64,000 nucleotides of DNA from Novosphingobium sp. (GCF_030696665.1 NZ_JAUYRV010000046.1:372001-436000); one strand, 5' to 3'. Positions 26,380-35,347 are shown, counted from the stretch's first letter. The notes: a model not told the origin generated them from the sequence alone. Made by a program: numbers and translations.

Positions 26380-27225
26380 ATGCGCTTTGAAGGCACCAGC
26401 AATTACGTCGCTACCGATGATCTGAAGGTTGCGGTCAACGCCGCCGTCCTGCTCCGCCGCCCACTGCTGGTAAAGGGTGAACCCGGCACCGGCAAGACCG
26501 TGCTGGCACACGAAATCGCCAAGGCTGTTGGCGCACCGCTGATCGAATGGAACGTGAAATCCACCACCAAAGCGCAGCAGGGCCTCTACGAATACGACGC
26601 CGTCGCCCGCCTGCGCGATGGCCAGCTGGGCGATGAACGCGTTCACGACATCAGCAACTACAGCAAGAAGGGCAAGCTCTGGGAAGCCTTTACCGCCCCT
26701 CAGCTGCCCGTCCTGCTGATCGACGAGATCGACAAGGCCGACATCGAATTCCCCAACGACTTGTTGCAGGAACTCGATCGCATGAGCTTCGACGTCTACG
26801 AAACGCAGCAGCGCATAACTGCAGTAGAACGCCCCATCGTCGTCATCACCTCGAACAACGAGAAAGAGTTGCCCGACGCGTTCCTGCGCCGCTGCTTCTT
26901 CCACTACATCAAGTTCCCCGACCGTCAGACGATGCAGGCCATCATCGACGTCCACTTCCCCGGCATCCAGAAGACACTGGTGAGCAAGGCGATGGAAGTG
27001 TTCTACGAAATCCGCGAAGTTCCCGGCCTCAAGAAAAAGCCCAGCACATCGGAACTGCTCGATTGGCTGAAACTGCTGCTGAACGAAGACATGCCTCTGG
27101 ATGTCCTCCAGAACCGCGATCCCACCAAGGCTATCCCCCCGCTCCACGGCGCGCTGCTCAAGAACGAACAGGACATCATGCTGTTCGAAAAGCTCGCCTT
27201 CATGGCGCGTAGACCGGGTAACTGA
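26380..27225 (+). CDS. MoxR-family AAA+ ATPase
   Basis: ATPase of 281 residues with Walker A GEPGTGKTVLAHEIA (about residues 38-46), Walker B VLLIDEIDKAD, sensor 1 VVITSNNEKELPDAFLRRCFFHYI, and the C-terminal lid (STSELLDWLKLLL). MoxR ATPases act as chaperones that insert cofactors or remodel complexes together with a von Willebrand A partner. Here the likely partner is the CoxE-like protein at 29721, separated by three unrelated genes. The ATG at 26380 matches family N-termini (MRFEGTSNYVATDDLK). Family certain; substrate unknown. Confidence 0.93.
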   Translation: MRFEGTSNYVATDDLKVAVNAAVLLRRPLLVKGEPGTGKTVLAHEIAKAVGAPLIEWNVKSTTKAQQGLYEYDAVARLRDGQLGDERVHDISNYSKKGKLWEAFTAPQLPVLLIDEIDKADIEFPNDLLQELDRMSFDVYETQQRITAVERPIVVITSNNEKELPDAFLRRCFFHYIKFPDRQTMQAIIDVHFPGIQKTLVSKAMEVFYEIREVPGLKKKPSTSELLDWLKLLLNEDMPLDVLQNRDPTKAIPPLHGALLKNEQDIMLFEKLAFMARRPGN

Positions 27226-27256
27226 ACCTAACCGTTCGCATCACAATCCCCCAACC

Positions 27257-27332
27257 CGCTCATGCTGAGCTTGTCGAAGCATCTGGCCCTGCAGTGGCGC
27301 CAGCACCCTTCGACAGGCTCAGAGTGAGCGGG
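27257..27332. repeat. Inverted-repeat element (GCTTGTCGAAGC / CCTTCGACAGGC family)
   Basis: Arms CGCTCATGCTGAGCTTGTCG... (27258-27282) and ...CGACAGGCTCAGAGTGAGCG (27304-27331) are imperfect reverse complements around a loop of about 20 bp. Located between the convergent moxR and GST genes. A common type of dispersed intergenic repeat in this group. Confidence 0.7.
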
Positions 27333-27343
27333 AATGGTGAAGG

Positions 27344-28084
27344 TCAGCTCCGCCGCCCGAGTTGCTCCAGTTCCACCTGCTCGAACATCGCCTTCACCGC
27401 AGGCCGCGCGTTGATCTGCTCGATCCAGCGCATCAGATGCGGCGTGGCTTCCTTGTTCACCAGTTCCGCAAAGCCGAACTGCATGCCATTGGCGATGGCG
27501 AAGTTGCAGATGTCGGCCAAGGTGTATTGCCCCGGCACCAGCCACTCATGGTCAGCCAGATGGTCGTCCAGCTTGCGCACGGAATAGGCGATCTTGCGCA
27601 TTTCCTCGTCGAGCATGTCCTGCGGAAAACCCTCACGCGCGCGGCGCCACTTTACCTGTTGCTCGACCACCGGAATGGCTTTCACCTTTTCCTCGAACTC
27701 GGCGTCGCTGTAGCCCTTCACCATGTTGCCAATGTAGCGGTGCCAGCCGATGGTTGAGACGCACCAGCAGAAATACTCGTCCACCCACTTGGTCCAAACG
27801 CGCATCTGCGCGCGGCCAAAGCTGTCTGCCGGGCGCAGCGAAACATCGGTCGGATACTCGTCCTCAAGGTATTCGCAGATCACCGTCGATTCGGTGATGA
27901 CCTTTCCGTCATCGACAAGCGCCGGAACCTGTCCACGCGGATTGATCGCCTTGAACCAGGCGGTATGATGTTCAAACTTCGACGGATCGAGCCGGTTTTT
28001 CTCAACATCCAGCCCCTTTTCGAACACCGTCAACAGCGGCTTCATCGAATTGGCGGCGGGACCAAAGGTGTAGAGTTTGAGCAT
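27344..28084 (-). CDS. Glutathione S-transferase family protein
   Basis: Protein of 246 residues. The N-terminal thioredoxin-like domain begins MLKLYTFGPAANSMKPLLTVFEKGLDVEKNRLD and contains the cis-Pro segment NPRGQVPALVDDGKVITESTVICEYLEDEYP. The C-terminal all-helical domain includes YTLADICNFAIANG, the GST N-capping region. The catalytic Ser/Cys is not obvious; Ser13 is a candidate. Divergent from the GFA-family gene, with an inverted repeat between them, so both may respond to the same electrophile-sensing regulator. Substrate unknown. Confidence 0.9.
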   Translation of the reverse strand: MLKLYTFGPAANSMKPLLTVFEKGLDVEKNRLDPSKFEHHTAWFKAINPRGQVPALVDDGKVITESTVICEYLEDEYPTDVSLRPADSFGRAQMRVWTKWVDEYFCWCVSTIGWHRYIGNMVKGYSDAEFEEKVKAIPVVEQQVKWRRAREGFPQDMLDEEMRKIAYSVRKLDDHLADHEWLVPGQYTLADICNFAIANGMQFGFAELVNKEATPHLMRWIEQINARPAVKAMFEQVELEQLGRRS

Positions 28085-28121
28085 GTTGGTGTTATCCTCT
28101 CCGTATGGTCACACCATGCCA

Positions 28122-28142
28122 ATTGTAAGTAACACTAACAAT
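28122..28142. promoter_or_regulatory. Inverted repeat ATTGT-N11-ACAAT between GST and GFA genes
   Basis: ATTGTAAGTAACACTAACAAT has 5-bp outer arms and an inner AGT-AAC-ACT palindrome. It sits in the 94-bp divergent promoter region and has the shape of an operator for a small dimeric repressor. The regulator gene is not in the window. Confidence 0.45.
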
Positions 28143-28178
28143 ACTCAATCGCACACACCACGAAAGGACGCAGCAGAA

Positions 28179-28601
28179 ATGCCCTATACCGGACAATGCG
28201 CCTGTGGCTCCGTCGCGCTCTCCATCGCGGGTGAACCGATCGCCACGCGCCAGTGCTGGTGCCGCCAATGCCAGCAGATTACGGCAGGAAGTCCCACCAA
28301 CAACGCGATCTTCAAAGCAGAGGACGTGGTGATCACTGGCCCGTTGGCGCACAACACCTGGAAAGCAGCCAGCGGCAACACGCTGACGTTCAATTTCTGT
28401 CCGGCCTGCGGTAGCCAGGTGTTCGGCCAAAGCTCGGCCCGCATGCATCTCAAGACCGTGCGCTTCGGCGTGCTGAATGCCGACCACGGCCTCGCCCCGC
28501 AGGCGATTATCTGGACTGACGATGCACCTGCATGGGCGCATATCGATCCCACGCTCGAATCATGGCCGCAACAACCGCCAGCACCACCGCCGACGGATTG
28601 A
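28179..28601 (+). CDS. GFA family (CENP-V/GFA fold) zinc protein
   Basis: Protein of 140 residues with the GFA zinc-binding pattern: TGQCACGSVALSI, CWCRQCQQITAG (CxxC) and FNFCPACGSQVFG (CxxC). The first 'glutathione-dependent formaldehyde-activating' enzyme named the family, but many members bind other ligands, so formaldehyde is not assured here. The start at ATG 28179 gives the standard N-terminus MPYTGQCACG. Divergent from a glutathione S-transferase, which makes a glutathione-linked role plausible. Convergent with the L,D-transpeptidase, with 1 bp between stops. Confidence 0.9.
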   Translation: MPYTGQCACGSVALSIAGEPIATRQCWCRQCQQITAGSPTNNAIFKAEDVVITGPLAHNTWKAASGNTLTFNFCPACGSQVFGQSSARMHLKTVRFGVLNADHGLAPQAIIWTDDAPAWAHIDPTLESWPQQPPAPPPTD

Positions 28602-28602
28602 A

Positions 28603-29550
28603 CTAGCTGACCCTGAAACAGTCCTGTCCGGCGCGCTTGAGCGTCGTGCAATAAGCATGTGCGCCCGGCGCGCTCGCGCGCAAGCGATAGAACTGGCGCG
28701 CACCAACCACGGCTGGCACCACCGATTTGCGGAATCCGGCAAGCTCGGGATGCTGCGCTACCAGCCCCGCCCAGTGGGCCTCGGCCTCACCGGGACTGGT
28801 CGCGGCGGCAAGCTGGATCGTCTGCCCCGGCCCGGAAATGCGCGGCGCTGCCACTTGTGGCGGCACCGGATTGGCCAGCACTGGCGCAACCGGAATCCCC
28901 GCCAAAGCCGGAGTTGGAGGCAAGCCAGGCGCAACCGGGCGCGGCGTCTGTGTATTCAGCGCCAGCGTGATTGCGCTCTCATCAGACCGCACCGCTTCGT
29001 TGGTCACCACCACCGTCGTCGCGTCAGCCTTCGTCAGCGAAAACAGGGACTTAGCAAAGCTATATGGCAACCGGATGCACCCGTGCGAGGCGGGATAGCC
29101 CGGCAAGCGCCCGGCATGGATCGCAATACCGCGCCATGTCAGTCGTTGCATATATGGCATAGGCGCGTTGCTGTAGATGTTGGAACGGTGGTGGACCCGC
29201 TTCTGCAGGATCGGGAACACCCCTGCTGGCGTGCTGTGCCCGCGCTTGCCAGTGGAAACCGGTGATGAAGCCCACGGCACCCCATCCTTGAACACGAACA
29301 TCCGCTGCGTCGGCTTGCTAATCACGATCAGGACGCCAGACTGCAGCACGTCGGAAACCTGCGGCGGCAGCTTCGGCGCTGCAGGCGCAGGCTGCACCGG
29401 CACTGAGGGCTGTGTTATGGCGCTCGCCGGACCAGCCACTTGCGCCTGCGCCTGCTCGCTATTCCCGAACGGAAGCCAACCCGGCACCACCGCGATCGCC
29501 CCCAGAAGCAGAACTACAGATGCGCCAATCGCGCCGGCAAACCGCTTCAT
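28603..29550 (-). CDS. L,D-transpeptidase (YkuD domain)
   Basis: Periplasmic enzyme of 315 residues that would form 3-3 peptidoglycan crosslinks or attach proteins to peptidoglycan. A signal-anchor (GAIGASVVLLLGAIAVVPGWL) and Pro/Ala-rich linker precede the YkuD domain, with the catalytic motif IHAGRLPGYPASHGCIRLP (catalytic Cys in SHGC). The C-terminal 90 residues, after a second Pro-rich linker, resemble a SPOR-like domain (AEAHWAGLVAQHPELAGF...YRLRASAPGAHAYCTTLKRAGQDC), which would target it to denuded septal peptidoglycan. The start at ATG 29550 places the TM at the N-terminus. Lies between the MoxR and VWA genes. Confidence 0.92.
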   Translation of the reverse strand: MKRFAGAIGASVVLLLGAIAVVPGWLPFGNSEQAQAQVAGPASAITQPSVPVQPAPAAPKLPPQVSDVLQSGVLIVISKPTQRMFVFKDGVPWASSPVSTGKRGHSTPAGVFPILQKRVHHRSNIYSNAPMPYMQRLTWRGIAIHAGRLPGYPASHGCIRLPYSFAKSLFSLTKADATTVVVTNEAVRSDESAITLALNTQTPRPVAPGLPPTPALAGIPVAPVLANPVPPQVAAPRISGPGQTIQLAAATSPGEAEAHWAGLVAQHPELAGFRKSVVPAVVGARQFYRLRASAPGAHAYCTTLKRAGQDCFRVS

Positions 29551-29682
29551 GGTAAACAGCCCCTTAACCACGTTTGGCAACGTTAGCCCGCAGCGGCCTG
29601 CACTCAACCGATTCTTTGTCCGATTCACCCACAAAGGGCGCATCTACGGCCTTCCGGCAGGTCTTGCCGTCTCCGCTTTCAG

Positions 29683-29702
29683 CGCTTAATCACACGGTTA
29701 AG
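29683..29702. promoter_or_regulatory. CTTAA-N8-TTAAG motif upstream of the VWA gene
   Basis: CGCTTAATCACACGGTTAAG, 18 bp before the GTG start and just ahead of the AAAGGAG ribosome site. Differs from the moxR-upstream copy (26345-26364) at three positions only. Confidence 0.55.
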
Positions 29703-29720
29703 TCAAAGGAGCGGCCTCAC

Positions 29721-30902
29721 GTGTTTTTCAATTTCATCGATGAACTGCGCGCCGCCGGGATTCCCGCCAGCTTCAAAGAGCATCTTGTGCTGCTTGAAGC
29801 GCTGGAAAAAGACGTGATCGAACAGACGCCTGAGGCCTTCTACTACCTCAGCCGCGCCACGTTTGTGAAAGACGAAGGCCTGCTCGACCGCTTCGACCAG
29901 GTGTTCAACAAGGTCTTCAAGGGCCTGCTGACCGATTATGGCCAGCGCCCGGTCGACATCCCGGAAGACTGGCTCAAAGCCGTCGCCGAAAAATTCCTGT
30001 CCGATGAAGAGATGGAAAAGATCAAGGCCCTCGGCAACTGGGACGAGATCATGGAGACGCTCAAGAAGCGTCTGGAAGAGCAGGAAAAACGCCATCAGGG
30101 CGGCAACAAGTGGATCGGCACGGGCGGCACCAGCCCGTTCGGCAATTCCGGCTACAATCCCGAAGGCGTGCGCATCGGCGGTGAAAGCAAGCATGGCCGC
30201 GCTATCAAGGTCTGGGAAAAACGCGAATTCGCCAATCTCGACAACACCAAGGAATTGGGCACGCGCAACATCAAGATCGCGCTGCGCCGGTTGCGCCGCT
30301 TTGCACGTGAGGGTGCGGCCGACGAACTCGATCTCGATGGCACGATTGAAGGCACCGCACGGCAAGGCTGGCTCGACATCAAGATGCGCCCGGAAAAGCG
30401 CAACGCCGTCAAACTCCTGCTGTTCCTCGATGTCGGCGGATCGATGGACCCGTTCATCAGGCTGGTTGAGGAACTGTTCAGCGCAGCCACCGCCGAATTC
30501 AAGAACATGGAGTTCTACTACTTCCACAACTGCCTGTATGAAGGCGTGTGGAAGGACAACAAACGCCGCTGGTCTGATCGCACCAAGACGTGGGACATCC
30601 TGCACAAATTCGGCCATGATTACAAAGTGATCTTCGTCGGCGATGCGGCGATGAGTCCTTATGAAATCAGCCACCCGGGCGGCAGCGTTGAACATTTCAA
30701 CGAAGAAGCAGGTGCGGTGTGGATGCACCGCGTGGCGCAGACTTACCCCGCCACCGTCTGGCTCAATCCTGTGCCGGAAAAACAATGGAGCTATTCACAA
30801 TCCACCAAGATGCTCAAGGATCTGATCGGCGGCTCAATGTATCCGCTCACCCTTGAAGGCCTTGATGGCGCGATGCGAGAACTGACCCGCAAAAAGCACT
30901 GA
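29721..30902 (+). CDS. VWA domain protein, CoxE-like partner of MoxR
   Basis: Protein of 393 residues. The first half is charged and helical (FFNFIDELRAAGIPASFKEHLVLLEALEKDVIE...); the second half is a von Willebrand A domain with LLFLDVGGSMDPFIRLVEELFSAA and FVGDAAMSPYEIS. The MIDAS is D-V-G-G-S rather than the classical DxSxS, a variant seen in CoxE-like proteins. It starts at GTG 29721, preceded by AAAGGAG; upstream in-frame codons would be in a non-coding stretch. Such proteins work with a MoxR ATPase, here at 26380, in cofactor insertion or complex maturation. No CO dehydrogenase genes are present. Confidence 0.9.
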   Translation: MFFNFIDELRAAGIPASFKEHLVLLEALEKDVIEQTPEAFYYLSRATFVKDEGLLDRFDQVFNKVFKGLLTDYGQRPVDIPEDWLKAVAEKFLSDEEMEKIKALGNWDEIMETLKKRLEEQEKRHQGGNKWIGTGGTSPFGNSGYNPEGVRIGGESKHGRAIKVWEKREFANLDNTKELGTRNIKIALRRLRRFAREGAADELDLDGTIEGTARQGWLDIKMRPEKRNAVKLLLFLDVGGSMDPFIRLVEELFSAATAEFKNMEFYYFHNCLYEGVWKDNKRRWSDRTKTWDILHKFGHDYKVIFVGDAAMSPYEISHPGGSVEHFNEEAGAVWMHRVAQTYPATVWLNPVPEKQWSYSQSTKMLKDLIGGSMYPLTLEGLDGAMRELTRKKH

Positions 30903-31020
30903 GACGGAATTTCGGCGTAAAACCGGATCAAAATGACACCTCGCGGATTTACGCCACTTACTGCGCCTCTAAAAGGTGCGAAGGACGCCGGGCATCCGGC
31001 TTTGCGCCTATGGGGGAATA

Positions 31021-32106
31021 ATGATCGACAGACAGCGGGTAGAGAACGGTGGCTTGATCCTGCTCCTCGCTCTTGTCACCATCGGCTTGGCCATGGTGGT
31101 ATCGGAATTCGCCAGCGCGCTTTTGTGGGCGGCGTTGGCGGCAATTCTGTTCCAGCCATTGTTCCACCGCTTGCACGAACGCTGGCCCGGTCGGCGCAAT
31201 CTTGCTGCCGCGATGACGCTGTTGACCATTACCGTTGCGGTCATCATCCCGGCTATGGTGATCGGCAGTCTGGTGGTCGATCAGGCCAGCGGCGTCTATC
31301 TGCAGATGCGCAGCGGCGAGATCAATTTTGCGTTGTACTTCCAGCAGGTTCACGATGCCCTGCCAGAACGGCTGCAGAGCCTGCTGGGCAAGGCGGGATT
31401 TGGCACTTTCGAAAGGGCACAAATCCGGATTTCGGAAGCGCTCGGCAACAGTGCGAGTATGTTGACACAGCGTGCGCTGGCAATCGGCGCGAATGCTGCG
31501 GCCTTTCTGCTCGCATTCGGCGTAGCGCTCTACGTCACGTTTTTCCTTGTTCGGGATGGCGAGGAACTCGGAGCCAAAATCGTCGCTGCTCTGCCTCTGG
31601 AACCATCGGTGGCCCAAAGACTCGCTACGGTGTTTGCAACCGTGGTCCGCGCCACCCTTAAGGGTTCAGGCCTTGTTGCCCTGGCGCAAGGTGCGCTGGG
31701 TGCCATCACCTTTTCCATCGTCGGCCTTCCCGCAGCGCTCCTGTGGGGTATGTTGATGGCGATTGCCGCGCTTTTGCCGGCAATCGGTCCCGCCATCATC
31801 TGGGGACCAGTCGCCGTCTATCTCTTCGCTACCGGTGCGATATGGCAAGGCGCAGTGGTGATCGCGTCAGGGGTCTTTGTCATCGGCCTGTCGGACAATA
31901 TCCTGCGCCCGATGCTGGTCGGCCGCGATGCCGGAATTCCCGATTGGCTGGTGCTGGTCACCACGCTTGGCGGGATCGAACTGATGGGCCTTAGCGGCAT
32001 CGTCGTCGGCCCCCTTGCCGGGGCGCTGTTCATCGCCAGTTGGCAGATCCTTACTGAACAGCGAAAAGCAGACAAAGCGCTGTCCTACCCACACCCCGAA
32101 GCGTAG
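31021..32106 (+). CDS. AI-2E family transporter (PerM-like permease)
   Basis: Polytopic membrane protein of 361 residues with about eight TM helices. It has the family's paired N-terminal helices (GGLILLLALVTIGLAMVV, ALLWAALAAILFQPLF), a soluble middle region, and a C-terminal block with SDNILRPMLVGRDAGIPDWLVLVTTLGGIELMGLSGIVVGPLAGALF. Members export autoinducer-2 or act as Na+/H+ antiporters; neither can be chosen here. ATG 31021 is preceded by GGGGGAATA. Confidence 0.9.
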   Translation: MIDRQRVENGGLILLLALVTIGLAMVVSEFASALLWAALAAILFQPLFHRLHERWPGRRNLAAAMTLLTITVAVIIPAMVIGSLVVDQASGVYLQMRSGEINFALYFQQVHDALPERLQSLLGKAGFGTFERAQIRISEALGNSASMLTQRALAIGANAAAFLLAFGVALYVTFFLVRDGEELGAKIVAALPLEPSVAQRLATVFATVVRATLKGSGLVALAQGALGAITFSIVGLPAALLWGMLMAIAALLPAIGPAIIWGPVAVYLFATGAIWQGAVVIASGVFVIGLSDNILRPMLVGRDAGIPDWLVLVTTLGGIELMGLSGIVVGPLAGALFIASWQILTEQRKADKALSYPHPEA

Positions 32107-32177
32107 CGTCCGACCCACTCGTTGAACCGTCAAACACTATGGAATGGCGCAAAAAACTGCCCTCAACCTAAACGAAT

Positions 32178-33377
32178 TCAGTAGAGCAGGAACTGCCGCC
32201 GCTCTTCCGCCCAAGCCGATTCGTCCAACGCTGCAACCACTTCCAGATCGCCAGGCCGGGAGGCGCGATCATCTACCCACTCGCGCAATGCTGGCCCGCC
32301 GTTGATCACATCGATCGCCAGCTTGTCGAACACATATTCATACGGAAAATCCCGCCACAACGGATAATCGGGGTACAAACGCCGGATCGCCTTGAACGCA
32401 AGGGCCTGCAACCGCCACGGACGGAATGCATGGTGATTATAAAACGCACCCTCAGCGTGGATCATCAATCCGCTGCACAAAGTCTTGGCGTGTTTGTGGA
32501 ATGTCGGCTCGAACCAGCATTCGCGGATCGCGCAGCCTTCCATCCACTGCGGCGCGAAGGCACGCATCTCTGCCAGCACCGCCTTTGCGTCCACGTCCGG
32601 CGCGCCGAACAGCACTTCCAGAGGCCGCGTGGTGCCGCGCCCTTCTGAAACCGTCGCGCCCTCGATCATCACTGTGCCCGCATAGGCCCGCGCCATGTTG
32701 AGGCTGGCCGCGTTGGGCGAAGGGTTGATCCAGACGCGGCTCTCCGGCCAGCCGAAACCCGGTCCCTGTTCCGGCGTCCAGCCCTCCATCGTGATCACGC
32801 GATAGTCCACGTCGAGCTTGAAATGCTCCACAAACCACGCGCCCATCTCACCCAGCGTCATCCCGTGCCGCATCGGCATCGGCCCAGCGCCCACAAAGCT
32901 TTCCCACCCCGGCAGCAGCGTGGTGCCTTCTACCGGACGGCCCGCCGGATTGGGCCGGTCCAGAACCCACACCGCCTTGCCGGTGCCATTCGCCGCCTCA
33001 AGCAGATAGAGCAGCGTGGTGACGAAGGTATAGATGCGGCAGCCCAGATCCTGCAGATCAAACAGGAACACATCGGCCGTGCTCATCATCTGCCCGCTCG
33101 GACGGCGCACCTCGCCATAGAGGCTGAACACCGGGATGCCATAGACGGGATCAAGCTCGTCCGCCGTCTCGACCATGTTGTCCTGCTTGTCGCCCTTCAG
33201 CCCATGCTGCGGGCCGAAAGCCGAGGTCACTCGCAAGCCGGACGCCATAAGCGCGTCGAGCGAATGCACCAGGCCCCCCGTCACCGAAGCGGGATGCGCA
33301 ACGAGCGCGACGCGCTTGCCTTCGAGTGGCTTTCGCAGGGCGGGGTCGGCAAGCAGCCGGTCGATACCGAATTTCAT
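32178..33377 (-). CDS. namZ: Exo-beta-N-acetylmuramidase NamZ-like (DUF1343)
   Basis: Protein of 399 residues of the DUF1343 family, whose characterised member NamZ cleaves terminal MurNAc from peptidoglycan fragments. Family segments are KRVALVAHPASVTGGLVHSLD, SAFGPQHGLKGDKQDNM, PVFSLYGEVRRPSGQMM, FDLQDLGCRIYTFVTTL and VWVLDRPNPAGRPVEG. No signal peptide is seen at the chosen start (ATG 33377), which suggests a cytoplasmic recycling role. An in-frame extension to 33413 contains no better start. It overlaps the DOMON-like gene by ATGA, so the two are translationally coupled. Confidence 0.88.
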   Translation of the reverse strand: MKFGIDRLLADPALRKPLEGKRVALVAHPASVTGGLVHSLDALMASGLRVTSAFGPQHGLKGDKQDNMVETADELDPVYGIPVFSLYGEVRRPSGQMMSTADVFLFDLQDLGCRIYTFVTTLLYLLEAANGTGKAVWVLDRPNPAGRPVEGTTLLPGWESFVGAGPMPMRHGMTLGEMGAWFVEHFKLDVDYRVITMEGWTPEQGPGFGWPESRVWINPSPNAASLNMARAYAGTVMIEGATVSEGRGTTRPLEVLFGAPDVDAKAVLAEMRAFAPQWMEGCAIRECWFEPTFHKHAKTLCSGLMIHAEGAFYNHHAFRPWRLQALAFKAIRRLYPDYPLWRDFPYEYVFDKLAIDVINGGPALREWVDDRASRPGDLEVVAALDESAWAEERRQFLLY

Positions 33378-33916
33378 GTCGCGCTCGGTGCCGCAAGCCG
33401 GGCGGAGAAGCAAGATGCATCATGGAAGTCGGGCCGATCCGCACGGTGCGCCATCGCCCAATAGGACTTCACGCCGCCCTCCTCCTCGATCACAGCGGTC
33501 AATCCGTAGGCAAACGGCAGCGCGGGTAACCCAGGGGCGGGCAGCGCCACGTCAAAGATCAGTACCGATTGCCCCCGGCGCGGCGTGCAGACCGGCGCAC
33601 GCGGCGCAGTCCGCTCTGCCATGCCATCGCGGTAGCCAGAGAAATCATACGCAGCCCAGCTTTGCGAGGGTGAGAAGTTGAACTCTGCATAACCCTCGCC
33701 ACCCTCAGGCTTCACAAACATCTCGAAACACGTCGTCTGCCACAGACCATCGGCCCGGCGCTTGCCCGCAAACGGCGGCAGCACCAGTACTTGCGCGCCT
33801 TCCACGCGCCAGCGCAGCGTCATCCAATGCTCGTCCAGCCCTATGATCCGCGCTTCGATCTTGCTCACGGCCTTGGGTGGATTGGCCGGATGGGGCAAAA
33901 GCTCAAACGTTCCCAA
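33374..33916 (-). CDS. DOMON-like domain protein
   Basis: Protein of 180 residues of beta-sandwich type: LRWRVEGAQVLVLPPFAGKRRADGLWQTTCFEMFVKPEGGEGYAEFNFSPSQSWAAYDFSGYRDGM matches the DOMON-like domain, and the C-terminal YWAMAHRADRPDFHDASCFSARL is also typical. Such domains may bind sugars or heme; neither is shown. The start is a TTG at 33916 with GGAG 8 nt upstream. Its coupling to namZ hints at a role in cell-wall sugar handling. Divergent from tyrS. Confidence 0.8.
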   Translation of the reverse strand: MGTFELLPHPANPPKAVSKIEARIIGLDEHWMTLRWRVEGAQVLVLPPFAGKRRADGLWQTTCFEMFVKPEGGEGYAEFNFSPSQSWAAYDFSGYRDGMAERTAPRAPVCTPRRGQSVLIFDVALPAPGLPALPFAYGLTAVIEEEGGVKSYWAMAHRADRPDFHDASCFSARLAAPSAT

Positions 33917-33964
33917 TTGCGCAACTCCGTGCTAGGCGCGCCATCCCGATAGTGAGTGGCCGAG

Positions 33965-35194
33965 ATGACCGAATATACTTCTTCCCTGCTGCGCCTGCTT
34001 TCCGAGCGAGGCTACATCCACCAGATGACCGACGCGAGCGCGCTCGATGCGTTGGCGGCAAAGCAGGTCGTGCCCGGCTATATCGGCTTCGATCCCACCG
34101 CGCCATCGCTGCACGTGGGTTCGATGGTGCAGATCATGCTGCTGCGCCGCCTGCAGCAGGCGGGGCACAAGCCGATCGTCGTCATGGGCGGCGGCACCGG
34201 CAAGATTGGCGATCCCAGCTTCAAGGACGAGGCGCGCAAGCTGCTGACCAACGATCTGATCGCGCAGAACGTGGCTTCGATCAAGACCGTGTTCGAACGC
34301 TTCCTGACCTTCGGCGATGGCCCGACCGACGCGATCATGGTCGACAATTCCGAATGGCTCGACAAGCTCGAATACATTCCGTTCCTGCGGGAGATCGGCC
34401 AGCACTTCTCGGTCAATCGCATGCTCAGCTTCGATTCGGTCAAGCAGCGGCTTGACCGCGAACAGTCGCTGTCATTCCTCGAATTCAACTACATGATCCT
34501 TCAGGCCTACGATTTCCGCGAACTTTCGCAGCGCTATGATTGCCGCCTGCAGATGGGTGGATCCGACCAGTGGGGCAATATCGTAAACGGCATCGAACTG
34601 ACCCGCCGCATGGATGGCAAGGAAGTGTTCGGCGTGACCACCCCGCTGCTCACCACTGCCGATGGCGCGAAGATGGGCAAGACCATGAACGGCGCGGTCT
34701 GGCTTAATGAAGACGCCCTGCCCGCCTGGGATGTCTGGCAATACTGGCGCAACGCCGATGACCGCGACGTGGGCAAGTTCCTGCGCCTGTTCACCGATCT
34801 GCCGCTGGACGAAATCGCACGGCTGGAAGCGCTGGAAGGCAGCGAGATCAACTCGGCCAAGATTGTGCTGGCCAATGAAGTCACCCGGCTGGTGCGCGGT
34901 GACGACGCGGCCAAGGCGGCGGAAGCAACCGCAGCGGCGACGTTTGCGGGCGGCGGGCTGGGTCAAGACCTGCCTACCTTCGACGTGAGCGCGGACGATA
35001 TCTCCATTGTCGATGCACTGGTCGGACTTGGTTTCGCGGCCAGCCGTGGCGAGGCCAAACGGCTGGTGACAGGGGGCGGCGCGCGCGTCGATGGCGTGGC
35101 AGTGACCGACGAATCGCACCGTATCAGTTTGGCAGACAAAGACATTCGTGTTTCGTCGGGAAAGAAGAAGCACGGCATAGTTCGCCGCGCCTGA
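33965..35194 (+). CDS. tyrS: Tyrosyl-tRNA synthetase
   Basis: Class I synthetase charging tRNA-Tyr, 409 residues. The HIGH-equivalent is in [16 protein letters not shown], the tyrosine pocket in [14 protein letters not shown], and the KMSKS-equivalent is KMGKT ([14 protein letters not shown]). The C-terminal S4 RNA-binding domain is [27 protein letters not shown] 33965 is chosen over a GTG three codons upstream. A terminator hairpin follows. Certain. Confidence 0.97.
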   Translation: MTEYTSSLLRLLSERGYIHQMTDASALDALAAKQVVPGYIGFDPTAPSLHVGSMVQIMLLRRLQQAGHKPIVVMGGGTGKIGDPSFKDEARKLLTNDLIAQNVASIKTVFERFLTFGDGPTDAIMVDNSEWLDKLEYIPFLREIGQHFSVNRMLSFDSVKQRLDREQSLSFLEFNYMILQAYDFRELSQRYDCRLQMGGSDQWGNIVNGIELTRRMDGKEVFGVTTPLLTTADGAKMGKTMNGAVWLNEDALPAWDVWQYWRNADDRDVGKFLRLFTDLPLDEIARLEALEGSEINSAKIVLANEVTRLVRGDDAAKAAEATAAATFAGGGLGQDLPTFDVSADDISIVDALVGLGFAASRGEAKRLVTGGGARVDGVAVTDESHRISLADKDIRVSSGKKKHGIVRRA

Positions 35195-35242
35195 ATTGCG
35201 CGGAAAACAGGGTTTCCGCATCCCTAACGGCAAGAGCCTGCC

Positions 35243-35271
35243 GCCTCCGGCAAGCTTTTGCCGGAGGCTTT
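35243..35271 (+). terminator. Terminator of tyrS
   Basis: Perfect 11-bp stem GCCTCCGGCAA / TTGCCGGAGGC with a GCTT loop and a short T tail, about 50 bp after the tyrS stop. Confidence 0.75.
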
Positions 35272-35347
35272 ACGAATTGTTCGCCAATTCGGGCCTATAT
35301 CCTTCGACATAGTCCCGGAAGGGTCACTCATGCGCGAAGGAGGAACG

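Noticed and set aside
27257..27332. Att site or transposon end between moxR and GST
   Set aside because: The inverted arms match a dispersed repeat type, with no transposase or target-site duplication visible.
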